Below are positions 20,809 through 27,564 of a stretch of DNA of 28,533 bases, piece after piece (the first letter of the stretch is position 1; every line of letters starts with the position of its first letter). The position numbers and the translations under genes were made by a program. The notes under the pieces were generated by a model that searched no databases, was not told the origin of the DNA, and saw nothing but the letters and a program-made list of their open reading frames with translations. The DNA is from Lutacidiplasma sp049802875 (GTDB lineage Archaea; Thermoplasmatota; Thermoplasmata; Lutacidiplasmatales; UBA184), in NCBI GenBank assembly GCA_049802875.1, contig JBARNH010000034.1, positions 1-28,533 on the forward strand, written 5' to 3'.

Positions 20809-21749
20809 CTCGAGGTCTTTGCGAGGATCGCGAGGTCCGAGCGCACCGCCGCGACGCTGGCGGCGAACGCCGCCCGCTCCGCGGCCGTGAGGTCGACCTC
20901 GACGACGCGTTCGACCCCTTGTCGCCCGAGGACGACCGGGACACCGATACAGACGTCCTTCTCTCCAAACTCTCCGTGCAGTTGGGCCGCGACGGGCAGG
21001 AGACGGTGCGCATCGGTGGCGATGGCGAGGACGAGCTCGGCCTGCGACGCGGTCGGAGCGTAGAAGGCGCTGCCGGATTTCAGTAGGTTAACGATCTCCC
21101 CCCCGCCCTGCCGGGTGCGCTCGACGATCGCATCGATCCGGTCGTTCGGCAGTAGTTTCGACAGCGGTACCCCGCTCACGCTGGTGAGGGAGAGGATCGG
21201 CACCATCGTATCCCCATGGGTCCCGAGGACGAACCCAGTGACGTCCCGTGGGGCGACGTGGAGGGCCTCCGCCACGAAGGTCCGGAAGCGAGCGGTGTCG
21301 AGGGTTCCGGATTCCCCGAAGACCCGCGCCGGGGGAAGGCCGCTCACCTGCCCGAAGTAGTAGGTCATCACGTCCACCGGGTTCGTGACCACGATGACGA
21401 TCGCCTGCGGAGCGTGCACCCGGACCGCTTCGGCATGCCCCTTCACGATCGCTGCGTTCTTTTCGAGAAGGTCCGAGCGGCTCATGCCGGGTTTCCGGGC
21501 GAGCCCGGCCGTCTCGATCACCACGTCCGCTCCCGCGATCGCATCCATCGACGTGGCACCGGTCACTCGGGTCGCGAAGCCGAGGATCGGAGCGGACTCC
21601 TGGATGTCGAGCGCCTTACCCTGGGGGAGCCCCTCGATGATATCGACGAGGACGACCTCCCGGGCGATGTCGAGTTCGGCGACGCGTTGGGCGAGCGAGC
21701 CGCCGATGTTTCCCGCGCCCAGGACCACGACCTTTCCGAGTGAACTCAT
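20805..21749 (-). CDS. mdh: Malate dehydrogenase (LDH-like type)
   Basis: 314-residue NAD-dependent dehydrogenase, malate to oxaloacetate. The Rossmann motif is VVVLGAGNIGG (7-17), followed by acidic Asp at the end of strand 2 (VVLVDI), indicating NAD preference. The substrate loop ARKPGMSR carries the Arg typical of malate rather than lactate dehydrogenases. VTNPVDVMTYY, GESGTLDTARFR and the catalytic His in GTHGDTMVP are all present. A TATA-like box lies about 42 nt upstream with a purine-rich AAGGGAAGAAG before the ATG. It is followed, with a 4-nt overlap, by the FixX-like gene. Confidence 0.94.
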   Translation of the reverse strand: MSSLGKVVVLGAGNIGGSLAQRVAELDIAREVVLVDIIEGLPQGKALDIQESAPILGFATRVTGATSMDAIAGADVVIETAGLARKPGMSRSDLLEKNAAIVKGHAEAVRVHAPQAIVIVVTNPVDVMTYYFGQVSGLPPARVFGESGTLDTARFRTFVAEALHVAPRDVTGFVLGTHGDTMVPILSLTSVSGVPLSKLLPNDRIDAIVERTRQGGGEIVNLLKSGSAFYAPTASQAELVLAIATDAHRLLPVAAQLHGEFGEKDVCIGVPVVLGRQGVERVVEVDLTAAERAAFAASVAAVRSDLAILAKTSR

Positions 21750-21786
21750 CGCTTCTTCCCTTCGTCATCGACTCACCTCTCGGGCG

Positions 21787-21795
21787 GCTTAAACG
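21787..21795 (-). promoter_or_regulatory. TATA box of mdh
   Basis: CGTTTAAGC on the minus strand, about 42 nt before the ATG at 21749. This would leave a leader of about 16 nt that holds the purine-rich ribosome binding site. The core is nearly symmetric, so it might also serve rightward transcription. Confidence 0.45.
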
Positions 21796-21873
21796 TGAGC
21801 GGCCGGTCGGGGGCGGAACCGGCGGTTCGGCCGGAGCGAAACCTTGATTCTCCGCGAAGCCGGTGCGCCCGGG

Positions 21874-22125
21874 ATGGTGGACGTGAACTCGGCGTTGCTC
21901 AGCGTCCAGGAGCGCGATAACTGGCGACGGCGGATGGAGGTGCTCGAGCGATCGCTCGCGGAAGTCCTCGAACGTCGCCGCAAGCTTGAGCTCCGACTTC
22001 AACGGGTCCGCAAGGAACTCGCTCGGCTTCGAGTGGCCACGGACGCCGTTGCGGAGTTCTCCCGACTAGCCCACCGACCGGAGACGGTGTATGGCGCGTC
22101 GCCCGCGGCACTCCACAATCGCTAG
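21874..22125 (+). CDS. Small coiled-coil protein (83 aa)
   Basis: 83 residues, almost entirely helical: heptad-like, Glu/Arg/Leu-rich sequence from about residue 12 to 57 (RRKLELRLQRVRKELARLRV). No known domain. The ATG at 21874 (MVDVNSALLSVQERD) is preferred to the ATG at 21844, whose extra ten residues look unrelated. Its last 35 nt overlap the start of a second coiled-coil gene in another frame, suggesting coupled translation and perhaps a heteromeric pair (inference). Function unknown. Confidence 0.62.
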   Translation: MVDVNSALLSVQERDNWRRRMEVLERSLAEVLERRRKLELRLQRVRKELARLRVATDAVAEFSRLAHRPETVYGASPAALHNR

Positions 22126-22321
22126 GCAGGAGGCCCTTCTCGCGACCGAGCGCGACCTCCGCGAGGAGATCGCCCGGGCCCGACGAGATGAGGAGTACCT
22201 TCTCATCAAAGTACGGCAGGCCCGGGAGCAGGTGCGGTACTATGAACAACTCTTGGAGATGCTGAAACGGGACTGGGGCCAGGACCCGGGACTGGCTGCG
22301 TTGGTCCGTCGACTCGGATAG
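22091..22321 (+). CDS. Second small coiled-coil protein (76 aa)
   Basis: 76 residues, helical and highly charged (ATERDLREEIARARRDEEYL, then VRQAREQVRYYEQLLEMLKR), ending in a short helical segment. It begins at an ATG inside the 3' end of the preceding coiled-coil gene, with GGAGACGG just upstream. No family recognised. The next gene (panE) starts 20 nt later, so all three may share one mRNA. Size and coiled-coil form recall prefoldin-like or other chaperone/adaptor pieces, but no specific match is claimed. Confidence 0.65.
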   Translation: MARRPRHSTIARQEALLATERDLREEIARARRDEEYLLIKVRQAREQVRYYEQLLEMLKRDWGQDPGLAALVRRLG

Positions 22322-22340
22322 GATCCGGCGGCGGGCTCCC

Positions 22341-23294
22341 GTGAAGATCCTCATCGTTGGGGCCGGGGCGGTCGGTTCGTTGTTGGGCGCCCGGCTCTCT
22401 GCCGCCGGTGAGGCCGTGCAACTGGTGGGCCGCCCGGAGCACGTCGCGGCGATCCGCGCGCGCGGTCTGCGAGTCGAGGGGACCGACGCGGGGACGTTCT
22501 ACCCCGAAGCGCTTCTCGACGTTCGAGCGGCGGCCACGCCCGACGCGGTCGTCCTCGCCGTCAAGACGTTCGGGCTCCCGATGGCGGCGGCCGAACTCGC
22601 CGCGCGGTTTCCCGCGCTGGTACCCACGCTGCTCCCCCAGAACGGACTCCACATCGAAGGCGCCGTAGCCGGCCTCCTGCGTACCCCTCGCGGGGAGGAC
22701 CCGGCTCGGTGGATCGTTCGCGCGATCAACTCCGTCCCGGTCACGCTGGTCGACGCGGGGATCGTTCGGCAGGCGGGAGAGGGAGAACTCGTGCTCCGGG
22801 ACCCCGACCTCCCGGGTCCTTCGTCCGGCGCCGCCGCCGTCTTTCGCGCCGCGTTCTCGCGGGCTGGCCTGCGGCTGCGCCTCGTCGCGGACCTCGAGCG
22901 GGAGGTGTGGCGGAAGGCGCTCGTGAACGCCGCCATCAATCCGGTGACGGCGCTCCACCGGGTGCCCAACGGTCGGCTCCTCGACTCCCCCTACCGCGAA
23001 GAGGCTCGCGCGCTGCTTCGCGAGGCCCAGCAGGCCGCCGAGGTGGCGGGGTACCCGTTCTCGGACGAAGAAGCGGACCGGGATCTCGACCGTGTGGTCC
23101 GGTCCACCGCGGACAACCGGTCGAGCATGCTCCAGGACCGGGAAAGAGGCCGACCGACCGAGATCGACGCGATCTTGGGCGAGATCCTTCGGACGGCGAG
23201 GGCCCGCGGACTTGACCTCCCGGTCACGCGGAGCGTCATCGAGGGCCTGGCGGCCGCCCTGACGGTCGGAAAGGAACGGGCACAATCATCTTAG
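22341..23294 (+). CDS. panE: 2-dehydropantoate 2-reductase (ketopantoate reductase family)
   Basis: 317 residues from a GTG. The NAD(P)-binding motif is KILIVGAGAVGSLLGARL (2-19). The catalytic-lysine region is WRKALVNAAINPVTAL and the C-terminal substrate motif is SSMLQDRERGRPTEID, both diagnostic of ApbA/PanE. It reduces ketopantoate to pantoate for coenzyme A synthesis. Arg in VGRPEH after strand 2 fits NADPH preference. The next gene, pgk, starts 23 nt downstream on the same strand. Confidence 0.92.
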   Translation: MKILIVGAGAVGSLLGARLSAAGEAVQLVGRPEHVAAIRARGLRVEGTDAGTFYPEALLDVRAAATPDAVVLAVKTFGLPMAAAELAARFPALVPTLLPQNGLHIEGAVAGLLRTPRGEDPARWIVRAINSVPVTLVDAGIVRQAGEGELVLRDPDLPGPSSGAAAVFRAAFSRAGLRLRLVADLEREVWRKALVNAAINPVTALHRVPNGRLLDSPYREEARALLREAQQAAEVAGYPFSDEEADRDLDRVVRSTADNRSSMLQDRERGRPTEIDAILGEILRTARARGLDLPVTRSVIEGLAAALTVGKERAQSS

Positions 23295-23317
23295 GGAACG
23301 GCTCCTCCCCCGAACAG

Positions 23318-24499
23318 ATGGCGCAGAAGCGCGGCATCGGGTCGGCCGCTCTTCGCGGCCGACGCGTTCTCGTCCGAGTCGATTTCAACGTCCCCCAAGA
23401 TGCGACAGGCCAGGTCGCTGACGATCGACGGATCCAGGAAGCCCTCCCGACGCTGAACCACCTCCGGGCGTCGGGGGCCCGCACGATCCTCATCACCCAT
23501 CTCGGCCGGCCGGAGGGGCGGCGGGACCCTCGATTCTCGCTCCGACCCGTCGCCCGGCGACTCAGTTCCCTCCTCGGCCAGCCCGTGCCCCTCGCCGACG
23601 ATATCGTCGGGATCCATGCGCTCGAACAGTCGGCCCGTATCGAGAATGGGCAGTTCCTCCTGCTGGAAAACCTGCGGTTCCACCCGGGCGAGGAGGCGAA
23701 CGACCCCGTGTTCGCCTCCCAGCTCGCTCGACTCGGGGAGTTGTTCGTCGAGGACGCGTTCGGCGTCGTCCATCGAGCCCACGCCTCCACCGTCGGCGTG
23801 CCGAAGCACCTGCCGTCCGTGGCCGGCCTCCTGGTCGAACGCGAGGTGCGCGAGCTCTCCCGACTGGTCGACGCCCCGACCCGCCCCTACGTCGTGCTCC
23901 TCGGGGGAGCGAAGGTCGCGGACAAGCTGCCGCTCCTGACCAGCTTCTGCGGACGGGCCGACGCGCTGCTGTTGGGAGGAGCGCTTGCGTTCCCATTCCT
24001 CGCGGCGGCGGGCGTGAAGCTGGGCGCGACCGAGGTCGAAGCCGGTCTCGGGCCGGCGGTCGACTCACTCCTTCGGAATGCAAAGGCCACGGGAACCTCG
24101 GTGGTGCTCCCGACGGATTTCGTCGTCGAACGCCCCGGTACTTCGAGCTCCGGAGCGTTCGCGCTCGACGCGATCCCCCGCGATGCCGTGTGTCGCGACA
24201 TCGGCCCGGCTACTCGGGCCCGATTCGGCGAGGTGCTCTCGACGTCGAAGACCGTCTTCTGGAACGGACCGCTCGGGATGGCCGAGGACCCTCGATTCGC
24301 CGACGGGACCCGGGAGGTGCTCGGCGCACTCGCCGCGGTGCCCGGCTATCATGTCGCGGCCGGAGGCGACTCGGCCCGGGTCGCTCGGGAGCTCGGGGTC
24401 ATCGGGAGCTTCCAGTTCGTTTCGACCGGCGGTGGGGCCGCCCTCGAATTCGTCCAGGGGCTCGAGCTGCCGGGACTCGCGGTCCTCCCCGACGCGTAA
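23318..24499 (+). CDS. pgk: Phosphoglycerate kinase
   Basis: 393 residues, normal length. It interconverts 1,3-bisphosphoglycerate/ADP and 3-phosphoglycerate/ATP in glycolysis or gluconeogenesis. Motifs: VRVDFNVP (19-26), ITHLGRPEG, LLENLRFHPGEE, EDAFGVVHRAHAS, LGGAKVADKLPLL, VFWNGPLGMAE and the ATP-site GGDSARVARELG plus STGGGAALEFVQG. The start ATG at 23318 has no strong ribosome binding site. Its last 101 nt are overlapped on the opposite strand by the C-terminal extension of the cutA frame. Confidence 0.96.
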   Translation: MAQKRGIGSAALRGRRVLVRVDFNVPQDATGQVADDRRIQEALPTLNHLRASGARTILITHLGRPEGRRDPRFSLRPVARRLSSLLGQPVPLADDIVGIHALEQSARIENGQFLLLENLRFHPGEEANDPVFASQLARLGELFVEDAFGVVHRAHASTVGVPKHLPSVAGLLVEREVRELSRLVDAPTRPYVVLLGGAKVADKLPLLTSFCGRADALLLGGALAFPFLAAAGVKLGATEVEAGLGPAVDSLLRNAKATGTSVVLPTDFVVERPGTSSSGAFALDAIPRDAVCRDIGPATRARFGEVLSTSKTVFWNGPLGMAEDPRFADGTREVLGALAAVPGYHVAAGGDSARVARELGVIGSFQFVSTGGGAALEFVQGLELPGLAVLPDA

Positions 24500-24878
24500 C
24501 CCGACCGACACGAGAGGACGGCGCGGTCGACCGCTCGAGCGTCCCGGTCAGGTAGGCGAGGTAGCCCGGCGCGACCCGCGGCACGTCGAGCTCGACGATC
24601 TCGGGTACGGAGTACGGATGGCCCTCCTCGAGGTACCGGAATAGCGCCCCGACGTGTTTTGGCAACGTCTTGAACAGGACCAGCGCCTCGGACTCGGACT
24701 GCACGCGACCCCGCCACCAGTACTTCGAATCCACGGGCATCACGCTCCCGCACGCCGCGAGACGCCGGGTGAGCGCTCCCGCGACCGCCGCCAATGCCCG
24801 CTCTCGGTTGGGGTACGTGGTGAGGACCAATCGCATCGGCCCGCGGGCCCATTCCGGGTCCGCCGGGTAGGGAGTCAC
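24399..24878 (-). CDS. cutA: CutA1 divalent-ion tolerance protein with unusual C-terminal extension
   Basis: 159 codons from a GTG at 24878 overlapping the PolD small-subunit stop (GTGA); an ATG at 24836 (MRLVLTTYPN) matches the usual CutA start and may be the real one. Core motifs include LVLTTYPNRERALAAVAGAL, RRLAACGSVMPVDSKYWWRG and ALVLFKT, ending at YLAYLTGTLE. CutA1 forms stable trimers of about 105-110 residues; its role in metal tolerance is poorly defined. Here about 45 extra Arg-rich residues follow and run antisense through the 3' end of pgk, probably because the ancestral stop was lost. Confidence 0.88.
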   Translation of the reverse strand: MTPYPADPEWARGPMRLVLTTYPNRERALAAVAGALTRRLAACGSVMPVDSKYWWRGRVQSESEALVLFKTLPKHVGALFRYLEEGHPYSVPEIVELDVPRVAPGYLAYLTGTLERSTAPSSRVGRVTRRGGPRVPAARAPGRIRGRPHRRSKRTGSSR

Positions 24879-26383
24879 CCGCTCGCCTCCGCGAGCACCG
24901 GATCTCCCTCCGTAAAGTCGAGGGTGACGAGACCGAGCGTCGACAGGTCGACGACCGCGGCTCGGGCCGGCACGGGAGAGATGTTCCGCATCCGCTGGTA
25001 TTCGGTCTCGGCCTGCCACGTCGAGGCGTTGAGGAGGAGCACTCCCCGATACCGGTCGACCCCGTAGGTGTGCGCATGGCCGGTGACGAGGATATCCGGC
25101 GCCGGGTCGATTACGAGGCCGTCTCGAGGAAGCGGGGCGAGCGGGGTCCGATCGCCGTAGATCGGAGCGAGGTGGCGCATGGCGAGCATGCGTTTCATCA
25201 CCTCCGTCGGCCGCGCGTAGGACGCGCCCGGGAGCGCGGGGATGAGGTCGTCGAAGCTCCGACCGTGGTACGCCTCGACCACGACACCCTGGAGCGCGAA
25301 CGTCGACGGGTTGGCGAGGGAGCGCACGTTGGCGGGGAACGACGCCCGGAGCGCCGAGGGCAGCGCGGGTTGGGGTTCCGCCGGGCAGACCGCGTCGTGG
25401 TTCCCCGGAACGACAACGATCGTCATCCGCTCGGGGATCTCCGACAGCCGACGACCGAGCTCGGCATACTGTTCGACGACGTCGGCGATCGCGAGGTCGC
25501 GCTCCTGCTGGGGGTACACTCCGATCCCGTCGACGAGGTCGCCGGCCACGACGACGTGATCGATCGCCGCCGCGAGCTCCGCGTGCGGGCCATGCCCCCG
25601 GAGAAAATCGACGAGATGCCCCCAGCTCTCCGTGAGGAAGCAGCGGCTGCCGATGTGGAGGTCGGAAAGGAAGATCGCGTGCCGCGGACGCGACGCGCGC
25701 CCGAGAGGGCGGGTCGCGGGGATATCCGGTCGTTCGACCGCAATCGCCCGGGGGATCCTTCCCGGCTCTCTCGAGAATTGCAGACGGAGGCCGACGACCT
25801 CGTCCGGCAGGAATGTGAGGCGGGCCGCGGGAGAGTCCTTCGTTACCAGCACCTCGAGGGAACCGGACTCGTCATCGACGGTGAGGATGAGATGATGATG
25901 CTTCGGGGTCGTGCGGACCTCCCGAACGAGGCCGATGACCGAGACGGTCCCGTCGGTCGGTCGCAGTCCTTGGATCGGTCGGGTGTTGCTCAGCTCGGGT
26001 CGGCCCCGGAGGAGCCGCCCGAGCGACCGATATCTGGATTGGAACAGCGCCGAGAACGCCGCGAGCGGGTCGGACGCGACGGGGGGACCGGTGAATCCTT
26101 CCCGGAGGAGCTCGAACGGAACCTCCGTCCGCACGTCCTGAGCGCGGGCGCTGGGCCGAAGTCCGCCGACCGGCGACTCGAGTGCCGGGGCACGCAGCGC
26201 GAGCGCGGCCTCGACCATTTCGCGGGTCACGAACGGAGAGTCGTCGACCCGTTGCTCGATCAATTCCCGGGAAAGGAGCAGCGGCTGGTGGTTCGAGAGG
26301 AGGAGTTGGAGGGCCCCGGCTTCGACCAGCTTGTGATGCTCCTCGAAGTACGCGACGAGGTGTTCGCGCAGACCCTCGGCCAA
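24875..26383 (-). CDS. polB: DNA polymerase II (PolD) small subunit, exonuclease
   Basis: 502 residues. An N-terminal helical region (1-65) and an OB-fold-like domain (about 145-225) precede a calcineurin-like phosphoesterase domain with intact metal motifs: SDLHIGS (240-246), GDLVDGIGVYP (281-291), VPGNHDA (325-331), YHGRSFDD and VTGHAHTYG near 440. This is the Mre11-like 3'-5' proofreading subunit of the euryarchaeal replicative polymerase PolD. The large subunit is not in the window. The start is TTG at 26383, supported by GGAGGG 6 nt upstream. The length is similar to family members. Confidence 0.93.
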   Translation of the reverse strand: MAEGLREHLVAYFEEHHKLVEAGALQLLLSNHQPLLLSRELIEQRVDDSPFVTREMVEAALALRAPALESPVGGLRPSARAQDVRTEVPFELLREGFTGPPVASDPLAAFSALFQSRYRSLGRLLRGRPELSNTRPIQGLRPTDGTVSVIGLVREVRTTPKHHHLILTVDDESGSLEVLVTKDSPAARLTFLPDEVVGLRLQFSREPGRIPRAIAVERPDIPATRPLGRASRPRHAIFLSDLHIGSRCFLTESWGHLVDFLRGHGPHAELAAAIDHVVVAGDLVDGIGVYPQQERDLAIADVVEQYAELGRRLSEIPERMTIVVVPGNHDAVCPAEPQPALPSALRASFPANVRSLANPSTFALQGVVVEAYHGRSFDDLIPALPGASYARPTEVMKRMLAMRHLAPIYGDRTPLAPLPRDGLVIDPAPDILVTGHAHTYGVDRYRGVLLLNASTWQAETEYQRMRNISPVPARAAVVDLSTLGLVTLDFTEGDPVLAEASG

Positions 26384-26525
26384 GCGGTTCCCTCCGGCGA
26401 ACTCGGGGGCTCCGCTCCGACGGAACGAACCCGCGCTCGCTTCTGAGCGGGGCCGAGGCGGACCCGGTTATTTCAAGGCTTGCGCAGGAACCGGACGCGA
26501 GCGGAGGAAGAAACGTCCGGCGGGC

Positions 26526-27197
26526 TCAGCGGTACGATTCCTTGGCGTAGGAGGCGCCCTTCGGGTACTTCGCTTTCAGATGAGCGACGAACGTCTCGGG
26601 GGTCTTCTCGAGGTGCGCCGCGTACCATTGCACGACGACGTCCCGGAGGATCCGATGGACCTCCTTCACCTCGACCTCGTCCTCGGCGGCGTCGTAGAGC
26701 ACGGCCTGGCTCATCATCCGCATCCAGCCGGAGTACCGGTGGTAGCTCTCGCCGTCGCACCACTCGAAGATCGAGCGAAGATGATTCTTCCCCTCCGGAG
26801 TCCGGTAGTACCACGAGCGGAGCGTGAACCCGACCCAGCCCGACGCCCGGTCGGCCAACTCGATCGTCTTGACCGAGCCGAAGTCGAAGTTCTCCCGGAA
26901 CGTCCAGGTGGTGGGATACTCGACGAACGTGGCGAACAGGGTCTGCGAAGGGTCGATCGTCAGGTGCACGCCAATCTCTTCGAATTGATTGTGAACCTCC
27001 CAGAGGTCCTGGAGCAGGCGCTGGTTGAGTTTCGCGCGGTGGGTGAAGTCCTCGCCGCTGCTCTTGGCCGTCGCCGCCTGCTGGGTGCGCACGAGGTCGC
27101 CCTTGAGCGACGTGACAAAATCGTCCTCGGGTTTGGTCTCGGTGACCGGCACTTCGGGGTTCGGGTCCGGGGCCGCCTTGCGCGCGCGACGTGCCAT
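26526..27197 (-). CDS. Uncharacterised protein (223 aa), promoter shared region with dnaG
   Basis: No membrane segment or known motif. The first 45 residues are charged and probably disordered (MARRARKAAPDPNPEVPVTE). A helical segment follows (RAKLNQRLLQDLWEVHNQFE), then a strand-rich middle (VHLTIDPSQTLFATFVEYP; GWVGFTLRSWYYRTPEGKNH) and a helical C-terminal half (EVEVKEVHRILRDVVVQWYA). It ends with KYPKGASYAKESYR. The compact well-ordered composition and the strong TATA box show a real, probably well-expressed gene. It lies divergently from dnaG and upstream of the PolD small subunit, so a nucleic-acid-related role is possible but unproven. Confidence 0.75.
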   Translation of the reverse strand: MARRARKAAPDPNPEVPVTETKPEDDFVTSLKGDLVRTQQAATAKSSGEDFTHRAKLNQRLLQDLWEVHNQFEEIGVHLTIDPSQTLFATFVEYPTTWTFRENFDFGSVKTIELADRASGWVGFTLRSWYYRTPEGKNHLRSIFEWCDGESYHRYSGWMRMMSQAVLYDAAEDEVEVKEVHRILRDVVVQWYAAHLEKTPETFVAHLKAKYPKGASYAKESYR

Positions 27198-27230
27198 AAT
27201 GTGGGACTCCGAGGCGGCTTATCGAGGTCC

Positions 27231-27238
27231 GATATAAA
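27231..27238 (-). promoter_or_regulatory. Strong TATA box of the 223-aa gene
   Basis: TTTATATC on the minus strand, the best match to the archaeal TATA consensus in this window, centred about 37 nt before the ATG at 27197 and implying a leader of about 10 nt. Confidence 0.65.
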
Positions 27239-27510
27239 GAGTGTACCTTCTCGAGGCGGCGGTTATCGCCGGAGAGCGGAGTCCGGTCGAGTTCCGGGCG
27301 ACGCACGGCTTGCCGACCATTCCGGGCCCACCCCGTCCGTTAAATACGCACCCTGGATGTTGTTGGTTGGAAGGACACCCCCCGGGGACGGACGGAGGAA
27401 AGCTCCCGACGTCGCCAGGAGATCCCGGACTCACGACTCATGTTCCGCCCGTTCGTCTGTCGTAGGCTCGGCGCATCGCCCGGCGTCGCTCGGCGCACCT
27501 AGTTCCCCTC

Positions 27511-27544
27511 GGACGGCGACTCCCGCGAGTGCGGGAGGACGTCC
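27511..27544 (+). promoter_or_regulatory. Hairpin in the dnaG leader
   Basis: Outer stem GGACG (27511-27515)/CGTCC (27540-27544) and inner stem CTCCCGC (27520-27526)/GCGGGAG (27531-27537) with the 4-nt loop GAGT. The dnaG ribosome binding site GGAG (27550-27553) lies 5 nt after the hairpin, so the fold could affect ribosome access. Confidence 0.45.
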
Positions 27545-27564
27545 CGACAGGAGAAACCACACCC

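Larger units (their letters stand above)
27198..27564. other. 367-nt divergent intergenic region and dnaG leader
   Basis: No convincing protein gene. Leftward it holds the TATA box of the 223-aa gene. Rightward, CGTTAAATAC (27338-27347) is a good TATA candidate for dnaG; transcription would start near 27369, leaving a leader of about 195 nt. A 20-codon frame starting ATG at 27440 and ending TAG at 27502 lies inside the leader, as does a two-tier hairpin just before dnaG. I see no tRNA, box C/D or box H/ACA signature. Confidence 0.5.

Noticed and set aside
25070..26446. 458-codon plus-strand frame opposite the PolD small subunit
   Set aside because: Glu/Arg-rich antisense shadow; the minus strand has intact phosphoesterase motifs.
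27241..27465. 74-codon plus-strand frame before dnaG
   Set aside because: It starts at a GTG and runs across the probable dnaG TATA box; composition is Pro/Gly-rich with no motif or ribosome binding site.
27369..27564. GGAGGAAAG near 27399 resembling the conserved region I of RNase P RNA
   Set aside because: The matching conserved region V (needed to form P4) and the rest of the core were not found, and the stretch is very short for an archaeal RNase P RNA.
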